From: an uncultured Bacilli bacterium
GTDB taxonomy: Bacteria; Bacillota_I; Bacilli_A; RF39; UBA660
Length of the DNA: 25,103 nucleotides
Direction of reading: 5' to 3'
Assembly: GCA_904502155.1 (NCBI GenBank)
Contig: CAJGDV010000007.1
Span: forward strand, 1-25,103
Below the pieces are notes generated by a model. That model made no database searches. It had not been told where the DNA came from and saw only the letters and a list, made by a program, of their open reading frames with translations. Below are positions 1 through 7,519 of this stretch, piece by piece. Position 1 is the stretch's first letter. Each line of letters starts with the position of its first letter. Made by a program: the position numbers and the translations under genes.

Positions 1-41
1 ATTGTATCGATACCATACATTCTAGCTAAGAGGTGAAAATT

Positions 42-203
42 ATGAGAATCGCAAAAAATGTCATTTTAATGGGTTTAGGAGCTGCTTCAGTATTAGCATA
101 TCAAAGATATGGTGAAGAAGCTGCTTGTGCTGCTAAAGAAATGGTAGATAAAAAAATTAAAAACCTAAGAAAAATGGATGAAAAGTTAGAAGATATGATG
201 TAA
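42..203 (+). CDS. Small single-helix membrane-associated protein (53 aa), hypothetical
   Basis: An ATG follows a good ribosome site (AAGAGGTG, seven bases upstream) and the frame runs 53 codons to TAA. Residues about 5-20 are hydrophobic and glycine/alanine-rich (VILMGLGAASVLAY), followed by a highly charged helix-prone tail (KEMVDKKIKNLRKMDEKLEDMM). This looks like an inner-membrane anchor with a cytoplasmic coiled-coil tail, the general layout of YtxH-like small stress proteins, but no family can be assigned. A strong terminator starts three bases after the stop, so it ends a transcription unit whose beginning lies outside the window. I am fairly sure it is a real gene; its function is unknown. 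Confidence 0.7.
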   Translation: MRIAKNVILMGLGAASVLAYQRYGEEAACAAKEMVDKKIKNLRKMDEKLEDMM

Positions 204-205
204 GA

Positions 206-240
206 AAAGAACCTTTATGGTTCTTTTTTTATTTTTTTTT
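206..240 (+). terminator. Rho-independent terminator after the 53-aa gene
   Basis: Eight-base perfect stem AAAGAACC (206-213) / GGTTCTTT (219-226), five-base loop, then a run of T broken by one A up to 240. It separates the upstream unit from the bacteriocin operon. Confidence 0.9.
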
Positions 241-301
241 AAGAAAAAAAAGGAAAGCAAGTATAAAGCATCGTAAGATATAAGTGAGGAGGTGAGAGAG
301 A

Positions 302-2371
302 GTGAAAAACAAATACCCCTTCACAAAACAAGAAGGCTTAAAAGACTGCGGAGCAGCATGTATGCAGATGATAATAAAATATTATGATGGTTATATAAGT
401 ATTGAAGATTTAAATAATCTTCTTGAAACTACCAAAGAAGGAGTATCAGCATATAAAATAATTGAAACATTAAAACTATTAGGTTTTAATGCTCAAGGTA
501 TAAAATGTAAGCTAGAAGAGTTAAATAGTTCATCTTTTTTTCTTCCAGCAATTGCACATGTAACAATAGATAAAAAATATGAACATTATGTTGTTATTTA
601 TAATATTAATTTTAAAAAGAAAAATTTAGTCATTGCCGATCCCCAATCGAAACTAAAAAAATTAACATTTGAAGAATTTAATCAAATCTTTAACAACATA
701 ATATTAACTATGTATCCAGTAAAACCAATCGAAAAAAGAAATATTAACCCATCGTTTAAAAACTATATAATAAGTATAATACTAAACTTAAAAGAAGAAA
801 TTAATTTTTTAATTTTATCAACCTTTATATATATGATATTATCATTATCTATATCATTTTATATGAAAGTATTATTTGACAGAATTTATTTCACACGAAA
901 AATTCTTATTCTTATATACACATTCTTCATAATTTCAAAACTAAATCAAATTGCAATAAATTACCTAAGAAATAAAGTGTTAATAATTCTTAATATGAAA
1001 GTAGATAGTAAAATAAGCCTTAATATATTCGGAAAATTACTCTCGCTTCCATATAGCTATTATCGTAATAAGACGTGCGGAGAAATAATTACAAGGTATA
1101 CTGAACTTAGCAAAATAAGAGAAGCATTAAATAAAATTATACTAACAATATTACTTGATCTACCCCTAACTATTATATCGTGTATTGTTATGTATATATT
1201 AAGTCCTAAACTTTTAAGTATCGCTATTATAATTATGCTATTTTACTCTATAATTGTAATAACTTTTAATAAAATCCTTAAAATAAATATTGAAAAAGTA
1301 CAATGTTATGACGCCGAAAAAAACTCTATTTTAGTTGAAAGCATTAATAGTTTTGATACAATTAAAGGTTTAAAAATTGAAAAAAATATTAATAAAAAGT
1401 TTGAACATAAATATATAAAATATCTTAAACAAATAGCCAAAACAGATGAACTTTTAAATATACAAACTAGTTTAAAAACATTAGTTGGTGAAGTAGGAGA
1501 AATGACACTTTTATTTATAGGTATTTTACTAGTAAAAGAAGGTGAAATAAGTATTGGAACACTTCTTTCGTTTAATTCAATATCAGGTTTTTTCCTAGCC
1601 CCAATAAAAAACCTTTTAAATTTAGATTACACTATAATAGAAGCCAAAAAAATAATTAAAAGAATCTCTGAAATGACTTTTGATGAAGATGAAACAAAAA
1701 AAATATATGCTAATGGAAACATAAAAATTGAAAAGCTAACATTCAGTAGAGCGAGTAAAATAATATTAAAAGATATAAACATAAATATTAGTAAAGGTGA
1801 AAAAGTAATTATTACTGGACAAAGTGGTAGTGGTAAATCCACCTTATTAAAAATACTAATGAATTATTATAAAGATTATGAAGGCAGAATCCTAGTTGAT
1901 AACCACAACATTAATGGACTTGATCTAAAAATAAATTACATATCCCAAAACGAGAAATTATTTACTGATACACTTTATAATAATATTGTATTTGATAATA
2001 GCAATGATTTTAATAAAATTGTAGATATATGTTATATAGATGAATTAATAGACTCACACCTAGGCTATAACAAAATCCTTAATGAAGATGGATTTAATAT
2101 ATCAGGTGGTCAAAAACAAAGAATTGTCTTAGCAAGAACTTTAATAAAACCATTTGATATATTGTTAATAGACGAAGGTTTAAATCAAATTGATGTAAAT
2201 TTAGAAAGAAAAATATTAAAAAAAATATTTAAAGTTTATAAAGATAAAACAATAATAATAATTTCACATAGATTAGAAAATCTTGATTTATATGATAGAT
2301 TAATAACAATAGAAAAGGGACAAATCACTCGTGATTTAGAAAGAAATGGAAAACATAAAATACATACATAA
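302..2371 (+). CDS. Peptidase-C39 ABC transporter, bacteriocin processing and export (PCAT type)
   Basis: This single-chain exporter should cut double-glycine leaders from precursor peptides and pump the mature peptides across the membrane. The N-terminal C39 peptidase (about 1-140) has Q10 for the oxyanion hole, nucleophile C16 in KDCGAACM, H95 in EHYVV and D113 in ADPQ, so it looks active. A membrane domain (about 155-450) has some six hydrophobic segments. The ATPase domain (about 473-689) has Walker A GQSGSGKST (506-514), signature ISGGQ (600-604), Walker B ILLIDE (620-625) and switch H656. The D-loop region reads LNQID where TSALD is usual. At 689 aa it has family length. GTG is chosen as start because AGGAGG at 287-292 sits nine bases upstream. 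Its end overlaps the next gene by 26 bases, and two double-glycine peptides follow, which are the expected substrates. Confidence 0.95.
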   Translation: MKNKYPFTKQEGLKDCGAACMQMIIKYYDGYISIEDLNNLLETTKEGVSAYKIIETLKLLGFNAQGIKCKLEELNSSSFFLPAIAHVTIDKKYEHYVVIYNINFKKKNLVIADPQSKLKKLTFEEFNQIFNNIILTMYPVKPIEKRNINPSFKNYIISIILNLKEEINFLILSTFIYMILSLSISFYMKVLFDRIYFTRKILILIYTFFIISKLNQIAINYLRNKVLIILNMKVDSKISLNIFGKLLSLPYSYYRNKTCGEIITRYTELSKIREALNKIILTILLDLPLTIISCIVMYILSPKLLSIAIIIMLFYSIIVITFNKILKINIEKVQCYDAEKNSILVESINSFDTIKGLKIEKNINKKFEHKYIKYLKQIAKTDELLNIQTSLKTLVGEVGEMTLLFIGILLVKEGEISIGTLLSFNSISGFFLAPIKNLLNLDYTIIEAKKIIKRISEMTFDEDETKKIYANGNIKIEKLTFSRASKIILKDININISKGEKVIITGQSGSGKSTLLKILMNYYKDYEGRILVDNHNINGLDLKINYISQNEKLFTDTLYNNIVFDNSNDFNKIVDICYIDELIDSHLGYNKILNEDGFNISGGQKQRIVLARTLIKPFDILLIDEGLNQIDVNLERKILKKIFKVYKDKTIIIISHRLENLDLYDRLITIEKGQITRDLERNGKHKIHT

Positions 2372-2741
2372 TAACAGTTACCTTATAGATAAATTAAATA
2401 TTAAAAAAGAAAAAAATAAACTATATATAATTATTTTTATAATACTAATTCAAATATTAATTTTAACAAATTTTAAATTTACACAAACAATTTCTTTTGA
2501 AACAAAAAATAAAAATATAACTCTTGGCATAAAAACAAAAAATATTGATTTATATATAAATAACATTAAATACAAGAAAAAATTAAATATTAGTATGGAA
2601 AATCATCAATATCAGCTAAAAATTGATTTAAATAAATATAACAATAAAAGAATAAAGATAAAAGTTAACGAGAAGTTAAGCATCTTAGATTCAATTTTAT
2701 ATAATATAAGAAAGGATTTGTATAATGAAAGAACTAAGTAA
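2346..2741 (+). CDS. Small one-helix exported-domain protein, possible minimal HlyD-type accessory or immunity protein (131 aa)
   Basis: The protein has a cytoplasmic N-terminus of about 25 residues, one strong transmembrane helix (about 26-42, YIIIFIILIQILILTN) and an external domain of about 85 residues in short charged, beta-prone strands. The C-terminal stretch NEKLSILDSILYNIRKDL resembles the short helix that ends HlyD/LcnD-type adaptors. That and its position suggest a membrane-fusion accessory stripped of the coiled-coil arm. An immunity role is the alternative. It overlaps the exporter gene upstream by 26 bases and the first peptide gene downstream by 17, so translation is likely coupled; the ribosome site (AGAAAGA) is weak. 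The gene is very AT-rich. Reading frame is secure, function is inference. Confidence 0.75.
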   Translation: MENIKYIHNNSYLIDKLNIKKEKNKLYIIIFIILIQILILTNFKFTQTISFETKNKNITLGIKTKNIDLYINNIKYKKKLNISMENHQYQLKIDLNKYNNKRIKIKVNEKLSILDSILYNIRKDLYNERTK

Positions 2742-2859
2742 AAAAGAATTATTAGAAATTAAAGGTGGCGGTGCTGGTACAATGCTCATTATAGTTGCGG
2801 GTATTGTATTCCTAGTTGGAGTCATAGATGGTTATGTAAGACCACTCGGATGTAATTAA
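2725..2859 (+). CDS. Double-glycine-leader bacteriocin precursor, peptide 1 (44 aa)
   Basis: The leader MKELSKKELLEIKGG has the alternating hydrophobic positions and GG end recognised by C39 peptidases. Cleavage after G15 would release a 29-residue hydrophobic peptide starting GAGTMLIIVAG and ending RPLGCN, with a GxxxG motif (GVIDG, 32-36) and one cysteine two residues from the end. AAAGGA lies about nine bases before the ATG. The gene starts inside the end of the upstream gene, and ten bases after it the next leader peptide begins. GxxxG motifs in both neighbouring peptides are the hallmark of two-peptide (class IIb) bacteriocins, whose helices pair in the target membrane. I infer a membrane-active antimicrobial peptide; no named bacteriocin was recognised. 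Confidence 0.88.
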   Translation: MKELSKKELLEIKGGGAGTMLIIVAGIVFLVGVIDGYVRPLGCN

Positions 2860-2869
2860 AGGAGGATTT

Positions 2870-3031
2870 ATGAAACTAACAAAACAAGAATTATTAGAAA
2901 TCAAAGGAGGAGCTATATCAGGAACACTAATTAATGGAATAATAAAAGGTGTAAATTCATTTCTCAATTTAGGAAGAAGTGTAGGCTCAGCCGTGCGAAG
3001 AATCAGTGAGGGAAATATATGCCCACTATAA
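2870..3031 (+). CDS. Double-glycine-leader bacteriocin precursor, peptide 2 (53 aa)
   Basis: The leader MKLTKQELLEIKGG closely matches that of peptide 1 (both contain ELLEIKGG), so both should be processed by the same exporter. Cleavage after G14 would give a 39-residue, cationic, amphipathic peptide starting AISGTLINGIIKG and ending GNICPL. It has GxxxG motifs at GIIKG (24-28) and GRSVG (35-39), and a single cysteine third from the end. A near-ideal ribosome site GGAGG lies five bases before the ATG. Its last 13 bases overlap the next small reading frame. It is most likely the partner of peptide 1 in a two-peptide bacteriocin. The shared position of the lone C-terminal cysteine is unusual and could allow pairing between peptides. 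Confidence 0.88.
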   Translation: MKLTKQELLEIKGGAISGTLINGIIKGVNSFLNLGRSVGSAVRRISEGNICPL

Positions 3032-3189
3032 TTAATTACGTAAAGAAAAATACCAAAAATATAATCATAATTATAGCAGCATTATTAATGTTACCACTTG
3101 TCGGTTTTCTAACTGAAACAATTTATCATTTAGGAACTATATGTGGAACATATATTAGAATGCTAATAGAAAATGGAGTGTGCTTTTAA
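3019..3189 (+). CDS. Small membrane peptide with bacteriocin-like C-terminus, possible immunity or third component (56 aa)
   Basis: An ATG at 3019, inside the end of peptide 2, opens a 56-codon frame. SD-like GTGAGGG lies four bases upstream. There is no double-glycine leader. A basic start (YVKKNTKN) precedes one hydrophobic helix (about 15-31, IIIIIAALLMLPLVGF), then a polar amphipathic tail. That tail, LGTICGTYIRMLIENGVCF, lines up with the end of peptide 2, LGRSVGSAVRRISEGNICPL: LG, a G four residues on, V/I-R, E and the terminal V/I-C all match. The place of the gene, last in the operon, is where immunity genes usually sit. It may be an immunity peptide derived from a bacteriocin copy, or a leaderless third peptide. 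The terminator stem begins inside its last codons. Confidence 0.7.
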   Translation: MPTIINYVKKNTKNIIIIIAALLMLPLVGFLTETIYHLGTICGTYIRMLIENGVCF

Positions 3190-3206
3190 GCATACTCCTT
3201 TTATAT
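3175..3206 (+). terminator. Terminator of the bacteriocin operon
   Basis: Stem GGAGTGTGC (3175-3183) / GCATACTCC (3190-3198) with one G-T pair, six-base loop, then TTTTAT. The T-tract is short, so read-through to the second hairpin downstream is possible. The upstream arm lies within the coding end of the 56-aa gene. Confidence 0.7.
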
Positions 3207-3245
3207 TATTATAGAAATTATAGATTTTTTATAAAAATCACTAAT

Positions 3246-3280
3246 AAAGAGAATTTATAATGATATTCTCTTTTTTCTTA
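3246..3280 (+). terminator. Second terminator between bacteriocin operon and glycan cluster
   Basis: Stem AAAGAGAAT (3246-3254) / ATTCTCTTT (3265-3273), nine paired bases, loop of ten, followed by further T. Probably a backup for the weak hairpin at 3175. Confidence 0.75.
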
Positions 3281-3291
3281 ATTTAAATTAC

Positions 3292-3320
3292 TTGTTTATA
3301 TTAGTAATTTAGTGTATACT
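3292..3320 (+). promoter_or_regulatory. Sigma-A-type promoter of gtrA and the flavoprotein gene
   Basis: TTGTTT (3292-3297), 17-base spacer, TATACT (3315-3320), placed 21 bases before the gtrA start codon. Confidence 0.7.
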
Positions 3321-3341
3321 TTTAAATGAATAGAGGTAGTT

Positions 3342-3767
3342 ATGAAAGTTTTTATTAATAAATTATTTTTTGATAATTCAAACAATTCTATAATTCAGTT
3401 TATTAGATATTTCTTTGTTGGTGGGATAGCCGCTGCTTTTAATATAGGAACGTTATATTTAATTTCTGAATTTTTGAATTTTAATCTTGTTATAGCCAAC
3501 ATTATAGCTTTTATAATAGGGCTATTAGTTAATTATTTTTTAAGTAAAAAGTTTGTTTTTACAGACGATAATTCAATGAATAAACTATTTGAAATTATGA
3601 TGTATATAATAATCGGAGTATTAGGTTTAATATTTGATACTTTAGTATTATGGATATTAACTCGTAAATTTAAAATCTATTATATGATTTCAAAAATAAT
3701 TTCTACATTACTAACTTTTATATGGAATTTTGGTGCTAGAAAAATACTTTATGAAGTATTTAAATAG
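3342..3767 (+). CDS. GtrA-family membrane protein (polyprenyl-linked sugar flipping or transfer)
   Basis: At 141 aa with four hydrophobic helices (about 20-42, 49-68, 82-105, 112-131) it has the length and layout of GtrA/DPMS-flippase proteins. Family-like features include FIRYFFVGGIAAAFN near the start of helix 1, the NYFLSKKFVF segment after helix 2, and the terminal WNFGARK. GtrA proteins are thought to move polyprenyl-phosphate sugars across the membrane or to help glycosyltransferases that decorate wall polymers. It is the first gene of a pair with the flavoprotein 11 bases downstream. AGAGGT lies before the ATG. Family assignment is strong; the sugar carried is unknown. Confidence 0.9.
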   Translation: MKVFINKLFFDNSNNSIIQFIRYFFVGGIAAAFNIGTLYLISEFLNFNLVIANIIAFIIGLLVNYFLSKKFVFTDDNSMNKLFEIMMYIIIGVLGLIFDTLVLWILTRKFKIYYMISKIISTLLTFIWNFGARKILYEVFK

Positions 3768-3778
3768 GGGGAGTAAAT

Positions 3779-5326
3779 ATGAAAAAAAATGTTGTTATTA
3801 TTGGTGCCGGTCCTGCAGGCTTATCTGCAGCATATAAATTACTAAAAGAAAGTAAAAACTATAATGTTATTATTTTAGAAGCATCTAGAGATATAGGTGG
3901 TATTTCTAAAACTGTAAAGTATAAAGGTAACAGGATGGATATTGGTGGTCATAGATTTTTTACTAAAGATAAAAGAGTACTTAAATTTTGGAAAGAAGTC
4001 ATGCCTATACAAAGTAAACCAGCTTTTGATTATTTAAAACTTGGAAGAAATGTTAAAGTTAATGTTAAAGGACTCGATCCTGAAAAGAATGAAGATGTTA
4101 TGCTTGTTAGAAATAGATTATCTAGAATTTATTATTTAAATAAATTCTTTGATTATCCAATTAGTTTAAAATGGCAAACATTTAAAAATTTAGGACTAGT
4201 AAGAACTATAAAATCAGGTTTTAGTTATTTAAAATCTATGGTTATTAAAAAAAAGGAAGACTCATTAGAGAACTTTTATATAAATAGATTTGGTAAAACA
4301 TTATACTCATTATTTTTTGAAAAATATACTGAAAAATTATGGGGAAGAACACCAAAAGAAATAAGTGCAGACTGGGGTGCTCAAAGAGTTAAAGGTTTAT
4401 CTATAATAGTTGTTCTAAAAGATACTTTATCTAAAATATTTAATATAAAAAGAAAAAAAATTGAAACATCTCTTATTGAAGAATTTTATTATCCAAAATA
4501 TGGACCAGGACATTTTTGGGAAACTGTAGCTAAAAAAGTAGAGAACATGGGCGGAAAATTAATAAAAAATAGTAAAGTTACAAAAATTAATTTTAAAGAT
4601 GATAAAATACTATCTGTTGAAACTACTAGTGGAATTTATAAGGCAGATATCTTTATTTCATCAATGCCTTTAAAAGATTTGATAAATTCACTTAATGGTA
4701 ATCAAGAAATATCAAATGATATCATTAGAATAGCAAATGGGCTTCCATATAGAGACTTTGTTACTGTTGGGTTATTAGTTGATAAACTTAAAATAAAAAA
4801 TGAAACTAATATCAAAACATTAGGAAACATAATACCGGATTGTTGGATTTATGTTCAAGATGAATCAGTCAAATTACTTAGAATACAAATCTTTAATAAC
4901 TGGTCTCCATATATGCTTGAAGATCCATATAAAAATGTATGGATAGGAGCTGAATATACTTGCTCTAAAGAAGACAAATTATGGAATATGAGTGATAAAA
5001 ATACTAAGAAATTTGTTGTATCTGAATTAGAAAAAATTGGAATAATTGAATCTAGTTCTGTTCAAGACTATCACGTAGAACGAATTGAAAAAGCTTATCC
5101 TTCTTATTTTGATACTTATTCAGAAATAGATACATTAGTTAATTATATTGATAAATTATCAAATCTATACTGTGTTGGAAGAAATGGACAACATAGATAT
5201 AATAATATGGATCATTCTATAATTACATCATTTGAAGCTGTTAATAACATTATTAAAGGCATCAGTGATAAAAGTAATATATGGAATGTTAATACTGAAA
5301 AAGAATATCATGAAACAAAAAAATAA
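3779..5326 (+). CDS. FAD-dependent oxidoreductase, UDP-galactopyranose-mutase/protoporphyrinogen-oxidase-like
   Basis: The N-terminus has a Rossmann dinucleotide-binding motif, VVIIGAGPAG (5-14), with E34 at the end of the second strand for the FAD ribose. GGHRFF (56-61), FFDYP and YTEKLWG follow, and the C-terminal VGRNGQHRYNNMDHS (466-480) closes the FAD site. These features match flavoproteins of the amine-oxidase/UGM superfamily that sit in surface-polysaccharide loci. No membrane segment is seen, so it is cytosolic, probably acting on a nucleotide sugar or lipid-linked sugar. The ribosome site AGGGGGAG precedes the ATG, and gtrA lies directly upstream. The exact reaction is not established for this subgroup; a classical galactofuranose mutase (about 370-400 aa) is clearly shorter than this 515-aa protein. 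Confidence 0.85.
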   Translation: MKKNVVIIGAGPAGLSAAYKLLKESKNYNVIILEASRDIGGISKTVKYKGNRMDIGGHRFFTKDKRVLKFWKEVMPIQSKPAFDYLKLGRNVKVNVKGLDPEKNEDVMLVRNRLSRIYYLNKFFDYPISLKWQTFKNLGLVRTIKSGFSYLKSMVIKKKEDSLENFYINRFGKTLYSLFFEKYTEKLWGRTPKEISADWGAQRVKGLSIIVVLKDTLSKIFNIKRKKIETSLIEEFYYPKYGPGHFWETVAKKVENMGGKLIKNSKVTKINFKDDKILSVETTSGIYKADIFISSMPLKDLINSLNGNQEISNDIIRIANGLPYRDFVTVGLLVDKLKIKNETNIKTLGNIIPDCWIYVQDESVKLLRIQIFNNWSPYMLEDPYKNVWIGAEYTCSKEDKLWNMSDKNTKKFVVSELEKIGIIESSSVQDYHVERIEKAYPSYFDTYSEIDTLVNYIDKLSNLYCVGRNGQHRYNNMDHSIITSFEAVNNIIKGISDKSNIWNVNTEKEYHETKK

Positions 5327-5348
5327 ACTAGTCTTTTGACTAGTTTAT
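5323..5348. terminator. Bidirectional terminator between convergent genes
   Basis: Perfect 11-base stem ATAAACTAGTC (5323-5333) / GACTAGTTTAT (5338-5348) with a TTTT loop. On the minus strand it is followed by a strong T-tract; on the plus strand the tract (ATTTG) is weaker. The stop codons of both genes lie in or next to the stem. Confidence 0.85.
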
Positions 5349-7151
5349 ATTTGTCATTGTAAGCATAAAATTTATAAGTATACTAATAATTGCAAAGACT
5401 TTATATGCTGATGATAAACTTTTGTTTTTTGATATTTTTAATATATATAAAGATAAAATTACAATTATAAAATAAAATAAATAATTAAAATCAAGCATAT
5501 ATCTTCCTATTAAAGCTCCAATTCCTGATGAAAATAAGATAAGAAAGAAAGCTAAACCAAGTGATAAAACAATATATATTTTTAATTCTTTTTCCTTAAT
5601 ATATTTAAATATTTTTGGAATAAATAAAATTGTAAATCCTAAAATTGATGTTACCATTACACCGCCACCAATGTCTTCAATATTAAAATCAGTAACAATA
5701 GAAAGTGTAGATCTTATTCCTTCAATTTTAAATGGATATAAAGATAAATTTATTTTACCAAACAAGTAATTATATAATCCAAATATACTATTAATAAAGG
5801 AAAATTTATAATTAGATAAATTATTAGTTGTTAATTGATAAGCTATTCCAAAATCAAAAATAGAACCAAAACGAATATAATTTATATACATTGTAATAAT
5901 TCCTACAACACTATAAGGAATTACAAGCAAAATAAAATCTTTAAATTTAAATTCTTTTCTTCTTATTTGATTAATTAATTTTGGTAAAATTAATATTGAA
6001 CAAAATAAGAAAGTAGGCCTACATAAAACAGATAATGCAAGTAAGAAATATCCTATAAAGTTTTTAAGTTTATCATTATTAAATAGAACCATATATAGTC
6101 CAAATACAACATGCGCATATGCTGCTAAAGAAACTAATTCATAAAATTCTGGTCTATGCATACACCATAATATTTTACTTCCAAAAATAATAAATAAAAA
6201 TGAAATTATATATAAAGAAACACTAATGTTTTTAAAATATTTTTTAATGATTTCATTATATAATTTAAAAGTTCCCACTATAGCAAGTACAGCATATATA
6301 AGACATGCTATAGGAGTAGTTAAGTAATCTCCAGTTATCAAGTTATATGGAAGAAGTAATGATATAATAGGCCAAACTCCAAAATAACAATAATATTTCC
6401 CTTTATAATAAGAAGCATCCCATAAATAATCAAAATCTCTATTAGAAGAATCATATGGGTTAATAGATTCTTTTAAACCATCACTTACAGGAACATCTAA
6501 ATATAATTTACCTTCTTTTATAGCATTAGTATAATGATATTCATATAAATTACCAAAATCATATAAATTATTTATATATGAAAAACAAAAACTAACACAG
6601 ATAATTATTAAGATACATAAAGTTGCTATAATAGCTGAATTATGATCGAGACTTTTAAAATTTATTTTTTTATTTTTAGATGAAAAACAAAAAAATAAAA
6701 AGATTATTATAACATTTAACAAAATATTAAAATTAAATTTTACATCCGGATTTAAAGTTATACTTTTAATATCTCCATTTATAGCATTAATTTTTAAACT
6801 ATCAGTATTGCCATTGATTGATACAGGAACATATAATTCATTTGATTTAACATTATTATTATAATAAGGTTTATTAAAATGTTCAAAGTTTTCAAAATCT
6901 TTATTAATATAATAAATTGAAAGTTCTGTTGGTGTTTCATTAAATTTAATTTTAATTAAATTTATTTTTTTATTAATATTCTTTATTTCATATGAATTAT
7001 GTTCTTTTACCATTTCTTTATTACTATATGTGATTGGTTTAGTTTTAGTAAATAAATTACATATATAATTATAATTAGTAAAAATATTTACTATTATTAA
7101 AGTTAGTATACATATTATTAATGTAATTTTATGTGTTGTGATTTTTTTCAT
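5340..7151 (-). CDS. Multi-pass membrane protein, GT-C-like glycosyltransferase (603 aa), unassigned
   Basis: A first helix (about 8-26) is followed by an external beta-prone domain (about 30-140), then some ten hydrophobic helices (about 141-157, 173-193 and on to the C-terminus). The loop DASYYKGKYYCYFGVWP (245-261), with NPYDSSNRDFDYLWD just before it, resembles the first external loop of Firmicute GT-C-type enzymes that use polyprenyl-phosphate sugars. Convergent placement next to gtrA and a UGM-like flavoprotein supports work on a surface glycan. The start is supported by AGGAGGG about nine bases upstream on the minus strand. The gene is very AT-rich. Membrane topology is clear; catalytic function is inference and a catalytic aspartate cannot be named with certainty. 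Confidence 0.75.
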   Translation of the reverse strand: MKKITTHKITLIICILTLIIVNIFTNYNYICNLFTKTKPITYSNKEMVKEHNSYEIKNINKKINLIKIKFNETPTELSIYYINKDFENFEHFNKPYYNNNVKSNELYVPVSINGNTDSLKINAINGDIKSITLNPDVKFNFNILLNVIIIFLFFCFSSKNKKINFKSLDHNSAIIATLCILIIICVSFCFSYINNLYDFGNLYEYHYTNAIKEGKLYLDVPVSDGLKESINPYDSSNRDFDYLWDASYYKGKYYCYFGVWPIISLLLPYNLITGDYLTTPIACLIYAVLAIVGTFKLYNEIIKKYFKNISVSLYIISFLFIIFGSKILWCMHRPEFYELVSLAAYAHVVFGLYMVLFNNDKLKNFIGYFLLALSVLCRPTFLFCSILILPKLINQIRRKEFKFKDFILLVIPYSVVGIITMYINYIRFGSIFDFGIAYQLTTNNLSNYKFSFINSIFGLYNYLFGKINLSLYPFKIEGIRSTLSIVTDFNIEDIGGGVMVTSILGFTILFIPKIFKYIKEKELKIYIVLSLGLAFFLILFSSGIGALIGRYMLDFNYLFYFIIVILSLYILKISKNKSLSSAYKVFAIISILINFMLTMTNIN

Positions 7152-7171
7152 TTTATACCCTCCTGAGGATA

Positions 7172-7180
7172 ATTATAACA
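7172..7180 (-). promoter_or_regulatory. Extended -10 promoter of the GT-C-like gene
   Basis: On the minus strand this reads TGTTATAAT, 21 bases before the start codon. No convincing -35 was found. It is divergent from the rpsU promoter. Confidence 0.6.
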
Positions 7181-7229
7181 AATGGTAAATTAAAATTATA
7201 TATAAATTTTAAATTTTTTTTCTTTTTTC

Positions 7230-7258
7230 TTGTTTTAATTTTGAAATAGTAGTATAAT
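7230..7258 (+). promoter_or_regulatory. Promoter of rpsU-yqeY
   Basis: TTGTTT (7230-7235), 17-base spacer, TATAAT (7253-7258), about 30 bases before the rpsU start. Confidence 0.8.
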
Positions 7259-7288
7259 ATCATTTAGTTGAGAAGGGAGGGATATTGA

Positions 7289-7483
7289 ATGACAAAAGTA
7301 ATCGTACGTAATGGTAATGTTGATGGTGCACTTAGAACTATTAAACAAAAAAATGCTAAAGATGGCCTCCTAAAAGCTGCTCGTGAAAGACAAGAAGGAT
7401 ATATGAAACCGGGAGTTAGAAAAAGAAAAGAAAAGAAAGAAGCTATCCGTAATGCTAGAAGAAATGCTAGAAGATATAACTAA
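7289..7483 (+). CDS. rpsU: 30S ribosomal protein S21
   Basis: The 64-aa, strongly basic sequence is a full-length bS21. It starts with the conserved beta strand TKVIVRNGNVDGALR and ends in an arginine/lysine-rich helix (RKRKEKKEAIRNARRNARR). S21 sits on the 30S platform near the anti-Shine-Dalgarno region and helps initiation. GGGAGG lies seven bases before the ATG. It is followed after 36 bases by yqeY, the same pair as in Bacillus. The short spacer carries a T-run after a weak AGAAGA/TCTTCT pairing that could reduce read-through. Confidence 0.97.
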   Translation: MTKVIVRNGNVDGALRTIKQKNAKDGLLKAARERQEGYMKPGVRKRKEKKEAIRNARRNARRYN

Positions 7484-7519
7484 TAGCTTTTCTTCTTTTT
7501 TAATTAAAGGAGTGAAACT

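Noticed and set aside
1627..1842. 71-aa minus-strand frame inside the exporter gene
   Set aside because: It is antisense to the conserved ATPase domain with no ribosome site; the plus-strand protein has all motifs.
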